From Verrucomicrobiales bacterium (GTDB taxonomy: Bacteria; Verrucomicrobiota; Verrucomicrobiia; Verrucomicrobiales; DEV007), in assembly GCA_028280355.1 (NCBI GenBank), contig JANQMB010000359.1:1-33905 (forward strand): DNA of 33,905 nucleotides. Reading direction: 5' to 3'. Positions 19,464 to 27,931 of the stretch are shown here, one piece after another. Numbering within the stretch: position 1 is the first letter of the stretch; each line of letters starts with the position of its first letter. A program made the position numbers and the translations under genes. A model generated the notes under the pieces. It worked only from the letters and a program-made list of their open reading frames with translations. It was not told the origin of the DNA and made no database searches.

Positions 19464-20249
19464 ATGCGCTGGCATAGACTGCGAGATATGGCCGAGCAGG
19501 GGGCGCGACCGCGTGAGGTCGAACGCCCGCGGATCGGTCTTGCCTCGCTGCCACGGCTGGTGAGGGGGCATGCGGCGACCTTGCTCGAGGAGGTCCTGTC
19601 CCAGCCGTTTTCCGGCGAGCTGTTTCTCGCCGGCGGGGCTTTCAAACCGCTGCTCAACCCCGAGCAGGACGTCCGAGATCTGGACCTATGGGTGCGCGAC
19701 CGCCGGAGCCGCGAGCGGCTGCTGTCCCATCTGGTCGCCTGCGGTGCCGAGGTGGTGCGCGACTTCCACCCCTACTGCATCAAGCTCCTGCACGGGGAGC
19801 GGGAGATCGAGCTCACCTACCAGAACGTCAAGGGCCGGCCGATCGGCGAGGTCGTCGAGGGGTTCGACATCGCCTGCTGTGCGATCGCCGCGACCTATCG
19901 GGACGGCAAGATCACCGACAGCTACATCAGCCCGCGCGCGTTGAGGTCTGCGGAGGAGCGCCAGGTGATGTTGACCAAGGGGTACATCGACCGGCTGCTC
20001 GAGGAGCGGCCGCCCGATATCTTGCAGAGCATCGACCGCCTGAGCTGTTTCGCGGAGGAGGTCGGTTTCGATCTCCCCGAGGAGGTCAGCGAGCGCTTGT
20101 GGAAGGTCTACGAGGAGGACTACGACGAGGACGAGCAGCGGGCCTGTATGGACACCTACCTCTCGACCACGGTGGAGTACAAAGGACGGGTCGACCTCTC
20201 GGTGTTGCGCAGGGCGACGCGCAAGGCGGGGGTCGGCCTGAAGTTATAG
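19464..20249 (+). CDS. Nucleotidyltransferase-fold protein
   Basis: A 261-residue cytoplasmic protein with the pol-beta-type nucleotidyltransferase signature: FLAGGAFKPLLN followed by DLDLWV, giving Gly57-Gly58 and the metal-binding Asp72 and Asp74. A later acidic strand (EIELTYQN) and EGFDIACCAIA fit the third carboxylate and a typical core strand. The C-terminal third is helical and very acidic (YEEDYDEDEQ). The substrate is unknown; relatives transfer nucleotides to RNA, proteins or antibiotics. Start is the first ATG after a good promoter; Met9 is an alternative. The stop codon overlaps the end of the convergent GNAT gene by 6 bp. Confidence 0.75.
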   Translation: MRWHRLRDMAEQGARPREVERPRIGLASLPRLVRGHAATLLEEVLSQPFSGELFLAGGAFKPLLNPEQDVRDLDLWVRDRRSRERLLSHLVACGAEVVRDFHPYCIKLLHGEREIELTYQNVKGRPIGEVVEGFDIACCAIAATYRDGKITDSYISPRALRSAEERQVMLTKGYIDRLLEERPPDILQSIDRLSCFAEEVGFDLPEEVSERLWKVYEEDYDEDEQRACMDTYLSTTVEYKGRVDLSVLRRATRKAGVGLKL

Positions 20250-21350
20250 CCGCGCGCACTCGAAGTGAACTGGGCCTTCGAAACCGGGCGGGGTGGTGGT
20301 GCCGAAAGTGACCAGGAAGTGCTTCCCGACGACCCGCCGTCCCTTGAAGGCGTCGTGGGCGGGCAGCAACGGGTCGTCCGCAGCGAGCCCCAGGCTCAGG
20401 TAGTCTGCGCCTTTGGCGGCGGCGTCTGTCAGCAGACGGCCGATGAGGGCGACCGCCAGCGAGGGTAGGTTCCCTCTCACCAGGAGGGCTTGGGCGGGGA
20501 GGGTCTTGACCCGCTCTCCGGCTTTCGGAAGCCTCCCGGTTCCTGCCAGCCTGGCGATCCCGTTCAGCAGGGGGCGCCATCGCGCGAGACCGGGGGCGTA
20601 GCCGCAGATCCGGGTCTGTTTGAAAGCGGACTGGTCCCAGAGGCCGGCCATTGCGACGATCTCCTCGCCCCTGCGCGCCAGCCAGAAAGAAGTGATGTCG
20701 GCGCCCCGGTAGTAGTCGTCGCCCCTCGCCATGGTCGCGAAATCCAAGGTCGGGTAAAACGTTCGCCGGCTAGCCTCACGGTCGAAGAAGGTCTGCATGT
20801 CCCCGAGGTCGTTGATGCGGGCGCGCGAGAACCGCACGTCGCCAGGGGGGAGGGGATGCCGGTGTCTCCGTGCCCGGGTTGGGATGAGGTCGTAGATGTA
20901 GTCGCCGATCGGGTGGTAGGCCGGCAGGCAGGCACGCCCGCTGGTGAGCAGGCGCAGGGCCTCGCTGTTGTCCTCCAGGATCAAGGTCTGGGCGAACTCG
21001 CCGGGCTCCATCACCTCATCTCTCAGAAAGCGGAACCCGCGCGCCAGCAGGCTTCCCCCCCGGTAGTCCGGATGGATTCGCAGGTCGCTCAGGTAGCGTA
21101 GCTGGCGACGGCTCCCGTCCGCATACACCTCTCGACGACCGGCTGCGAAGACCCCCACCAGGCGCCCGCTGGCCTGCTCTTCAGCCACCACGGCGATCGG
21201 CTCCTGCGCCTGGATCCGGGCGGCGATGAAGTAGTCGGGGCGGCGCTCCATGGTCACGCGGATCGCCGATCCCATCGCGGTCTGCCCCAGCAGGGTACAG
21301 AGGGCAGCGGAGTCCTCTGGCCGGGCTAGGCGAATACGGAGGCGAGACAT
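20244..21350 (-). CDS. GNAT-family N-acyltransferase, tandem-domain
   Basis: A 368-residue protein. The N-terminal GNAT domain is clear: IRLARPEDSAAL opens it, and LRYLSDLRIHPDYRGGSLLARGFRFL (about 86-108) is the acyl-CoA binding motif A with RGGSLL. The C-terminal half (about 165-368) looks like a second, degenerate GNAT domain (VRFSRARINDLGDMQTFFDR, then ITSFWLARRGEEIVAMAGLWDQ). It is the last gene of the six-gene minus-strand operon and begins inside the GH3 gene with a 25-bp overlap, so it is probably translationally coupled. In this context it may acylate the product of the pathway; acceptor and donor are unknown. Confidence 0.82.
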   Translation of the reverse strand: MSRLRIRLARPEDSAALCTLLGQTAMGSAIRVTMERRPDYFIAARIQAQEPIAVVAEEQASGRLVGVFAAGRREVYADGSRRQLRYLSDLRIHPDYRGGSLLARGFRFLRDEVMEPGEFAQTLILEDNSEALRLLTSGRACLPAYHPIGDYIYDLIPTRARRHRHPLPPGDVRFSRARINDLGDMQTFFDREASRRTFYPTLDFATMARGDDYYRGADITSFWLARRGEEIVAMAGLWDQSAFKQTRICGYAPGLARWRPLLNGIARLAGTGRLPKAGERVKTLPAQALLVRGNLPSLAVALIGRLLTDAAAKGADYLSLGLAADDPLLPAHDAFKGRRVVGKHFLVTFGTTTPPGFEGPVHFECARL

Positions 21351-22831
21351 GTCTGTGACGACTTCGAGGTGAACAGCGCCGGGATTTTCATGTCGGCGAG
21401 GCGACCCCCACTCCGTTTCGACAAGGCGAGCAGCAAGGCGTCGATCTGGGCGGCATTGACCGGACGTGTGTCCAGCGGGCGCAGCTGCCCTAGGTCGACC
21501 GCTTGTCGGTAGTAGCGGTTCTCCATCAGGCGGTCTTCGACCGCGGTGCGCATCCGGCCCGCGTCCGGGTCGCCGGTTTGCGCGTCCAGATAGAGGGTGT
21601 AGCCGTCGTCACACGGCGCGATCCAGAGTGCCCCATCCAGGCCCGATAGGGCGGCGGTCGCCTGTTGTTCGTCGAGTTTCTCACCGACGAGATCGGAGCA
21701 CTGGCCGGCCCGGCCGACGAAACGGATCTTCAGGTCGCCATATGATCGCACCAGGTCGCCGGTCGCGTAGCGGTAGAGGCCGCCGGCAGAAGTGAGCACC
21801 ACCTCGTAGATCTGCCCCGCTCGCAGCTCGTGGCACAGCGAGACTTCCCCGCTGTGCGGATCGCGGAACTCGAGGAAGTGGGATGCGGTGGCGAGCGTCG
21901 GCGGTGTCTCGATATCGCCGAGCGGGATGCTAACGACCCCTTCGGTCGACAGCAGCCCCTTGCCCTGGATGGCGACCTCGCCCAGGCGTTCTCGAACTTC
22001 GGGGATCCAGGCCGCGGAGCCGGCATCCGTCCAACAGCTCATCAGCGCCAAGCCCGGCCAGATCTCTGACCAGACGAACTGGCGGCTGCCGAGCCGTGCC
22101 TGCAGGTGCCGGTCGAGGCTCAGGAAAAAGGTCGGGCTCCAGACTGAGACCATCGACAGGTCCCGGTGGGACAGCAGCGAATCGGTCGTCGCTGCGAACC
22201 AGGCGCCGGCGCAGGTCGAGCGACCGAGTTCCGGAGGCGCGACCATCAGCTCGGCGAGCAGGGCTGCCGATTTGGTCGAGAAGTAGGCGAGGTCGCTGTC
22301 GAGGCCGATGGGGATCCCGCCGGGGGAGCGTCCGCGGCCGGCGAGCGGGGGGCTCACCGACCAGTAGAAAGTGCCCGCGAACGCGGCGGGGGTGGTGTCG
22401 GCGAGATCGCGCATCCAGACGCCGACCGCCGACTCGAACTCGCGCAGCAGCCCGCGCGTGTAGGGGATCCACTTGCGTGCCCCACCAGAGCCGGAGGTCT
22501 CTTCGAGGGCGATCACCCCATCATCGGTCAGCACCCCCTTCTCGCCAGCGGCGACCCGCTGCACCCAGGGCTGGAGCTCGGCGTAGCCGATGATCGCAAC
22601 CTCGGCGGCATAGTCTTCATAGCGGCGGATCCGCGCGAAACCCGAGGCCGCCCCGTAGGCGGTGTGGGCGTTCCGGTGCAGGTAGGCGAGCAGCTTACGC
22701 TCCTGGGCGCCGGCGGCCTCTTCGGGGGAAATCGGAAATGCGGTCGAGTGGGTCGCCTGCCCCTCCAACCAGCGGCGGGCGGTCGGGGAAGGGCGCTTGC
22801 CGGTGTCGGGCATCGGCGGTCGGTGGATCAT
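21326..22831 (-). CDS. GH3 family acyl-adenylating amide synthetase
   Basis: Member of the GH3 branch of the ANL adenylate-forming enzymes, 501 residues. Plant GH3 proteins use ATP to adenylate an acyl acid such as auxin or jasmonate and then join it to an amino acid. The ATP motif is EETSGSGGARKWIPYT (about 110-125), GLLSTEGVVSIPL (about 292) matches the second nucleotide motif, and YRYATGD (353-359) and GEKLDEQQ (383-390) precede the C-terminal lid. The start ATG overlaps the stop of the preceding gene by the ATGA arrangement. The substrate is unknown; the neighbouring oxygenase and desaturase suggest a hydrophobic carboxylic acid, which is inference. Confidence 0.85.
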   Translation of the reverse strand: MIHRPPMPDTGKRPSPTARRWLEGQATHSTAFPISPEEAAGAQERKLLAYLHRNAHTAYGAASGFARIRRYEDYAAEVAIIGYAELQPWVQRVAAGEKGVLTDDGVIALEETSGSGGARKWIPYTRGLLREFESAVGVWMRDLADTTPAAFAGTFYWSVSPPLAGRGRSPGGIPIGLDSDLAYFSTKSAALLAELMVAPPELGRSTCAGAWFAATTDSLLSHRDLSMVSVWSPTFFLSLDRHLQARLGSRQFVWSEIWPGLALMSCWTDAGSAAWIPEVRERLGEVAIQGKGLLSTEGVVSIPLGDIETPPTLATASHFLEFRDPHSGEVSLCHELRAGQIYEVVLTSAGGLYRYATGDLVRSYGDLKIRFVGRAGQCSDLVGEKLDEQQATAALSGLDGALWIAPCDDGYTLYLDAQTGDPDAGRMRTAVEDRLMENRYYRQAVDLGQLRPLDTRPVNAAQIDALLLALSKRSGGRLADMKIPALFTSKSSQTCLASVFA

Positions 22832-23595
22832 CTCCCGATCGGGCAGGGGATTGCGGTGCCGGCCTCGCGGCGCCCCTCGTCGAAGTAGCGCCGGGCCGTG
22901 CGCCGGGTGTTCTCGGTGGAGAGCCTGGCGACGCAGACCAGTTCGTCGCCATGGCGGAAGCCGGGGTTCCTCTCTAGGAAGGTAGCCACGCCAGGGTGGT
23001 GTCGGCGTGTGGCGACGGTGTCGGCGAGCGCCGGTTTCAGTTGCCCGGCGCCCTCGGCGAATTGGAGCACGCCGCGCTCCGGGCGCCAGGCTGCCGGGAA
23101 GAGCCGGCGCGATACCCGGTCGGCGATCTGCCGCAACCGTTCCCCGTCCCCGCTCCCGTCCGGCATCCTCCCGGGGAAGAAGTGGCGCGTGAAGAGGTGG
23201 AGGTAGAGGTAGGTGCGATGCCCCTTGCTGAGCAGGTACCAGTAGAGCGGTCGTGTCCCCGCCGCCGCGACATGGCGGCCGGCGTGGTGGCAGAAGCCGC
23301 GCACGAGCTCCTGGCTGCCCCAGTGGCGGTGGTCGATGATCGTGTCGCCAGAATAGAGGACGTCGTAGCCGTCCGGCCGCCCGCCAGGGTTGAGCGCGAG
23401 GGTGGTGAAGCCCTGGATCTCCCCGTGGCGGTCATGCAGCAGCAGCACCTTGTCTTTCCACGACAGGTCGCGCTCGAACTGGTCGCGGCGCACGCAGTCG
23501 TAGTTCGCCTCCATCAGGGCGAACATGCGGGCGACCTGCCCTTTGGTCAGGCGGGCGCGGTCGATCGTGTGGTAGCGGAGGGAGGAATCGGTCAT
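22828..23595 (-). CDS. Unrecognised protein, possible GNAT-like acyltransferase
   Basis: A 255-residue soluble protein that I cannot name. It begins MTDSSLRYHTIDRARLTKGQ, and the core has the beta-strand pattern of a GNAT fold: KVLLLHDRHGEIQGFTTLAL, VLYSGDTIIDHRHWGSQELVRGF, then RPLYWYLLSKGHRTYLYLHLFTRHFFPGR. The last block recalls a widespread group of hypothetical proteins with a SKGYKTY-like motif. A classic Q/R-x-x-G-x-G/A acyl-CoA loop is not evident. The longer open frame upstream is rejected because this ATG overlaps the TGA of the membrane-protein gene. The tail is arginine-rich. Position between the membrane protein and GH3 genes argues for a role in the same pathway. Confidence 0.7.
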   Translation of the reverse strand: MTDSSLRYHTIDRARLTKGQVARMFALMEANYDCVRRDQFERDLSWKDKVLLLHDRHGEIQGFTTLALNPGGRPDGYDVLYSGDTIIDHRHWGSQELVRGFCHHAGRHVAAAGTRPLYWYLLSKGHRTYLYLHLFTRHFFPGRMPDGSGDGERLRQIADRVSRRLFPAAWRPERGVLQFAEGAGQLKPALADTVATRRHHPGVATFLERNPGFRHGDELVCVARLSTENTRRTARRYFDEGRREAGTAIPCPIGR

Positions 23596-24188
23596 GAGGA
23601 TGGGAGGTTGGAGATGAGGAGGGCTAGGAAGGCGGCGCACTGGGGGAGGAAGAGGCAGGCGGTGAGGCGGTTGACGCGGGCGAAGCACGCCCCGCCGGGG
23701 ACGAAGTAGACGCCGGCCCCGGGGCCGGCGGTCGCCACCCGGAACCACCGGACGAAGAGCATCTCGGTCAGCGCGGACAGGGCGATCAGGAGAGAGACCG
23801 CCAGCAGCAGGTGCTCTCCGCGACCCGCCGCCATGGCGGCGACCAGGCTCGCCAACAGGAGCTGGAGGAGGTTGTGTGCCATCCCGTAGCCGACTTTCCA
23901 GCGTTGTTTCAGGCAGAGGGGGATCTCGATGAGAACCCGCAACACCATGCTGGCCGCCAGGATGGGATAGGCGGGGTGCTCTCCGGCGAGCAGGCAGGGG
24001 GCGAGCAGCCAAAGGACGATCACGTATGCGAGCCACAGCGCTTTGATAAACGAGATCCGGCCGCCGAGCCGGTCGGGCCTGGCGTTCTGATAGAGCCAGA
24101 TCAGCGGCCCGAGCAGCTGCGCCCAGAGCAAGCTGCGCGCCTGCCAGGGGTGCAGGCTTTCGCCGAGTTGGGCGAACCATCCGGTCAT
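23592..24188 (-). CDS. Multi-pass membrane protein of unknown function
   Basis: A 198-residue hydrophobic protein with about five predicted membrane helices: WLAYVIVLWLLAPCLLAG, YPILAASMVLRVLIEIPL, NLLQLLLASLVAAMAAG, LLLAVSLLIALSALTEML and ACLFLPQCAAFLALLISNL. Between helices four and five is a conserved-looking GVYFVPGGACFARVNRLT loop. No family is recognised. The start ATG overlaps the Rieske gene's stop and its own stop overlaps the next start, both as ATGA. The final codons are made of a heptanucleotide-periodic repeat, so the very C-terminus may be a recent addition. It may anchor or feed substrate to the neighbouring oxygenase. Confidence 0.72.
   Translation of the reverse strand: MTGWFAQLGESLHPWQARSLLWAQLLGPLIWLYQNARPDRLGGRISFIKALWLAYVIVLWLLAPCLLAGEHPAYPILAASMVLRVLIEIPLCLKQRWKVGYGMAHNLLQLLLASLVAAMAAGRGEHLLLAVSLLIALSALTEMLFVRWFRVATAGPGAGVYFVPGGACFARVNRLTACLFLPQCAAFLALLISNLPSS
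23596..23620 (-). repeat. Heptanucleotide-periodic repeat at a gene 3' end
   Basis: On the minus strand the 3' end of the membrane-protein gene reads CATCTCC, AACCTCC, CATCCTC in succession, right up to the stop codon. It resembles the TAACCTC repeat (complement of 19394-19407). Here it is translated as the last residues SNLPSS. Confidence 0.45.
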
Positions 24189-25180
24189 GCTCGGATCTTC
24201 TTGCGGTCTGGGGGGCGCCCCTCCAGCGATCCCCCGTCGAGCAGCTCGCGGATGCCGCGGGCGATGGCGTCGGTCTCATGGTAGACGAAGCGGGCTTCCC
24301 CGGTGCGGTTCAGGTCTCCGGTCTGCTTCCTCAGAACCACCACGTCCTGGTTGAGGATCACTTTGGACAACGGTCGGAACACCAGGCCCACCAGGCCGCC
24401 GAGCGGGCTGAAGCGGTAGGCCATGTAGGTGAAGACGCGCGTCTTGTCCGGTGCGACCGGCGTGCACTGGCTCATTACGATGTACTGGCGGTTCTCCGCC
24501 ATCCGGTAGTCGACGCGCGTCAGGTAGGGGAGCGTGAAACGGTCGGTGTGGACAATCTCGGCCCCTTTCGGGATCAACAGCCTTCCGATCAACGAGTCCA
24601 TCCTACCCTCGCCGACGAAATCCGCCTGGATCCAGTCGGCGCCGCCGGTGACTTCGATCTCGATCTCCTTCACCTTCTTGCCCCGGAAGAGGCCGCGGTG
24701 GACATGGGCGGTGTGTGGGACGTCGAGGAAGTTTTCGACACAGTGGAACGCCGCCGCCTCGAACTCCCGCTCCATCACCCAATGTCGCCATCCCCGTGCG
24801 CCGAACTCGGGGAAGTCGGGTGGCTGGTGACCGGGCTCGCCCCCCCCGATGTAGACCCAGACGAAACCCTGTTTCTCCACCACGGGGTAGCTCTTCAGCC
24901 GGAGCCCCGTTTCGGGGACGCCGCCCGTGGGCGCGGCCGGGATCGCCGTGCAGCGGCCGGAGGCGTCGTAGGTCCACCCGTGGTAGCAACAGCGGAGCCC
25001 GCAGGCATCGACCTTGCCACGCGACAGCGCCATGTTGCGGTGCAGACAACGGTCGATCAGGGCGGCGGCGTTCCCCTCCTGGTCGCGGAACAGCGCAAGC
25101 GGCTCGCCGAGGACAGTCCGCGGTATCGGTTTGCGTTTTAGCTGCCGCGATCGACAGGCGATGTACCAATGGTTTCTCAT
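24185..25180 (-). CDS. Rieske non-heme iron oxygenase
   Basis: A 331-residue oxygenase component. The N-terminal Rieske [2Fe-2S] site is Cys45-x-His47 in DRCLHRNMAL and Cys64-x-x-His67 in RCCYHGWTYD. The C-terminal mononuclear iron site is ENFLDVPHTAHVH with Asn150, Asp153, His156 and His161. It belongs with the monooxygenase-type group that includes vanillate demethylase and sterol or chlorophyll oxygenases; those enzymes need a separate reductase, and none is adjacent. The start ATG gives MRNHWYIACRSRQL, the usual N-terminus, and overlaps the stop of the upstream fusion gene as ATGA. The C-terminal part (GGLVGLVFRPLSKVIL) has a hydrophobic stretch that may contact the membrane. The substrate is unknown. 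Confidence 0.9.
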   Translation of the reverse strand: MRNHWYIACRSRQLKRKPIPRTVLGEPLALFRDQEGNAAALIDRCLHRNMALSRGKVDACGLRCCYHGWTYDASGRCTAIPAAPTGGVPETGLRLKSYPVVEKQGFVWVYIGGGEPGHQPPDFPEFGARGWRHWVMEREFEAAAFHCVENFLDVPHTAHVHRGLFRGKKVKEIEIEVTGGADWIQADFVGEGRMDSLIGRLLIPKGAEIVHTDRFTLPYLTRVDYRMAENRQYIVMSQCTPVAPDKTRVFTYMAYRFSPLGGLVGLVFRPLSKVILNQDVVVLRKQTGDLNRTGEARFVYHETDAIARGIRELLDGGSLEGRPPDRKKIRA

Positions 25181-27885
25181 GGCAGTCTGGCGGGCGGAGG
25201 GAGCACGAGGATGTGGTAGCGATCGGCGGCGAGCGAACGGAACCGGGTCTCGAGCCCCGCCCTCCAAGACACGTGCACGTCGACATGGCCGGTATCCCCG
25301 GGGAGCCCGAAGAACAGCCGGCGGTCGCCCTGGGCGGAGAAACCGCTGACGTTGGTGACCTCCGCCACCCTGCGCCAGTCGCCGGAACGGAGTTCGACCC
25401 GGGCGTTGGTCGCGTCGCGGTTGACGCGTCGGCCGTCGCCGACCAGCTGTAGGCCAATCCAGCGTGCCGCCCGCGTTGGGTCGTTGCGGAACAGCTCGGC
25501 GGGTTCGAACTGGTGGGTGAGGACGAGGTCGAGGTCGCCGTCGTTGTCGAAGTCGGCCAGGGCCGCGGCGCGCGTGTTCCCCTCCTCGGCCAAGCCGGTT
25601 ACCTCGGCGGCCTCGGCGAAGCGCCGCCCGCGGAGGTTCATCAGCACGCGGTTGCGCTGGGCGCCGAAGATCGAGTAGCCGCGGATGTCGCCCCAGCGGT
25701 CGGCGTAGGCGTGCACCTCCGGGCCGGTGCGCGCTAGCCTGCCGTTGGTGTACCAGTAGTCGCGCGGTCGGTCGAAACGCCGGTCCATCGAATCGTCGAC
25801 CATGCCGTTGGCCTGCACGAGATCCGGCCAGCCGTCGCGGTCGAGGTCGCCTGCCGTGGCGCCCCAGCCGAAGCGGTGCTCGTTGAGGGCGCCCAGCTGG
25901 GCCGCCCGGTTCCGGAACCGCACGCCGCCGCCGCGGTCAGGGCTGACCATCCACAACAGGCTGCCCTCGGCCTGGAGAGGCGCGTGGACGTTCGACACGT
26001 AGATGTCGATCCAGCCGTTGCCGTCGAAGTCGGCCAGGGAGCAGTTCATGCCTTTGTAGGTGTCCTTGCCGATCGAGCCGAAGACGCCCCCCTGCCGGCG
26101 CTCGAAACGTTCGCCGCCGCGGTTGATATAGAGGTCGTCGGGGCCGAAGTCCGAGGCGGCGTAGATGTCCGGCCAGCCGTCCTGATCAAAATCGGCGGCG
26201 TTGAGCGCCAGCGTCCAGTGTGTCTCGGGCAGGCCGATGGCCTCCATGTCTTCGGCCTCGAAGTGGCCGTCCCCGAGGTTGCGGTAGAGCTGGTTGCGCC
26301 CACCGTTCTCCGCCTTATGCCAGCTGCTGTGCATGAAGTGGAACATCCTGCGGTCGCCCACGAACTCGGGCTCCGGCAGATCGTAGATGTTCAGCGCCCG
26401 CGGTGGGTCGTAGTCCGGCAGGTAGGGGGCCATCGCGTTGCCGACCAGCAGGTCGAGGTCGCCGTCCTGATCGAAATCGATGAACAGGGCGGCCAGGCAG
26501 GAGGTGTAACCGGCGAGGCCGACCTGATCCGTCACGTCGGAGAACTGCAGGCCGCCGTCGTTGCGCAACAGCCGGCTCGGGCCGAAACCGACGCCGAGGA
26601 AGAGGTCCTGGTCGCCGTCGTTGTCGTAGTCGGCGAACACCGCTGCGCTCGGCAGCCCGTGGGTCTCGGGGTGGGAGCAGAGCGGTTCGAGGGCCGGCAG
26701 CGGGACGCGTTCGAAGCTCAACCCGCCGGTGTTGCGGTACAGCGAACAGCGGTCGGCCGGTCCCTTGAGGGGATTGGTGAGGAAGAGGTCCTGCCAGCCA
26801 TCGCCGTCCACATCGGCCACCGCGGCCGCGTCGCCGACCGAGAGCACCCACTTGGCGATGTGGCGCACGCGCGGGTCGACCTCTTCCAGGACACCGTCCA
26901 GCCTGGCGTCGGCGATCCCCGATCCCGCGGCGCTGACCGCCGTCCAGCGGAACCCGGCGTCGGCGATATGGGGACGTCCCCCCATGGCGTTGGCGACGAT
27001 CACCACGGCGCCGAGCGCGCCGGTGATGGCCAGCTTGCGGGTCCCCTCTGGCTTGGGCGAGAGGCGCCATCGCGCATCGCGGGCGGCCCTCAACCACCCG
27101 GTGACCAGGACCGCGCACTGTACGGAGAACAGCGCCGGGAACAGGGTCGAGTAGCTTCGCCTCGTGTGGAAGTAGAGATCGACCAGGGTTACGGCGAGGG
27201 CGAGGAACACCTGGCCGCGCGCCGAGCGGGGCGAGGTCATAGGGTCGGTCAGCATGTAGAACACGAACAGGAAAAACGGGGCCGATGTAATCGTGCCGAG
27301 CACCAGCGTCTCCGGCGGGAGGTGGTGGCGCATCACGGAGGCGCGGAAGGCGAGCTGGACCCCGTAGAAGGCGAGGAAGCTGAGGGCGAGGGGGGCGCGG
27401 CCGACGCGGAACACGAACAGGCTGAAGGCCACGGCGGTGAGGAACAGTGCTAGGGCGAGTGACCCGCCCCACTGGTAGGCCGGCGCCGGCGAGATCATCC
27501 CCGCCGAGAACCAGGCGCCGACCACCAGCCCGAACAGCGTCGGGTTGAACACGTGTCGCCCGCGGACGGTGAAGACGTGCTTCGAGGCGATGGCGAGAAA
27601 GGCCGGGAGTATAGGCAACCAGGGGTCCGACCCGTAGTTGAGCAGCAGGCATAGGCCGAGGCCGGTGATCAAACCGCTCCAGGGAAAGGCCCAGCCGCGC
27701 CCGCGGAACGCGCGGTTGAAGGTCAGGTCAAAGCCGACGGCGGCGGCCACCGTCAGGGCGGCTTGCCAGGGGCTGCGGTTGAAACCGAGGACAGTCAACC
27801 CGAGCGCGACGTAGCTGCCGAGCAACAGGGCGAAGGGGATCCGCACGTCACTGCAGATTGGGTGTCCCGATCTATGCCACTTCAT
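25177..27885 (-). CDS. UnbU/RnfD-like membrane domain fused to FG-GAP propeller and ASPIC/UnbV domain
   Basis: A 902-residue fusion. Residues 1-300 are an integral membrane domain with RnfD/NqrB-like landmarks: GRHVFNPTLFG (109-119) and MLTDPMTSPRSARG (211-224). I see no SGAT-type threonine for covalent FMN. From about 350 to 800 there are seven calcium-type motifs of the form DxDxDGxxD (for example DVDGDGWQDLF and DFDNDGDLDLV), fitting a seven-bladed FG-GAP/VCBS propeller, presumably outside the membrane. The C-terminus (about 815-902) is an ASPIC/UnbV domain (WIGLQLVGDGRRVNRDATNARV, then DRRLFFGLPG). UnbU and UnbV are separate conserved proteins of enediyne clusters; here they appear as one chain. 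An ATG at 27948 would add 21 residues but overlaps the operator palindrome. First gene of the operon. Confidence 0.82.
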   Translation of the reverse strand: MKWHRSGHPICSDVRIPFALLLGSYVALGLTVLGFNRSPWQAALTVAAAVGFDLTFNRAFRGRGWAFPWSGLITGLGLCLLLNYGSDPWLPILPAFLAIASKHVFTVRGRHVFNPTLFGLVVGAWFSAGMISPAPAYQWGGSLALALFLTAVAFSLFVFRVGRAPLALSFLAFYGVQLAFRASVMRHHLPPETLVLGTITSAPFFLFVFYMLTDPMTSPRSARGQVFLALAVTLVDLYFHTRRSYSTLFPALFSVQCAVLVTGWLRAARDARWRLSPKPEGTRKLAITGALGAVVIVANAMGGRPHIADAGFRWTAVSAAGSGIADARLDGVLEEVDPRVRHIAKWVLSVGDAAAVADVDGDGWQDLFLTNPLKGPADRCSLYRNTGGLSFERVPLPALEPLCSHPETHGLPSAAVFADYDNDGDQDLFLGVGFGPSRLLRNDGGLQFSDVTDQVGLAGYTSCLAALFIDFDQDGDLDLLVGNAMAPYLPDYDPPRALNIYDLPEPEFVGDRRMFHFMHSSWHKAENGGRNQLYRNLGDGHFEAEDMEAIGLPETHWTLALNAADFDQDGWPDIYAASDFGPDDLYINRGGERFERRQGGVFGSIGKDTYKGMNCSLADFDGNGWIDIYVSNVHAPLQAEGSLLWMVSPDRGGGVRFRNRAAQLGALNEHRFGWGATAGDLDRDGWPDLVQANGMVDDSMDRRFDRPRDYWYTNGRLARTGPEVHAYADRWGDIRGYSIFGAQRNRVLMNLRGRRFAEAAEVTGLAEEGNTRAAALADFDNDGDLDLVLTHQFEPAELFRNDPTRAARWIGLQLVGDGRRVNRDATNARVELRSGDWRRVAEVTNVSGFSAQGDRRLFFGLPGDTGHVDVHVSWRAGLETRFRSLAADRYHILVLPPPARLP

Positions 27886-27931
27886 GGGGATCATCATCCC
27901 TAGCCGAAAATACGCCGATCGTGGAATCGAG

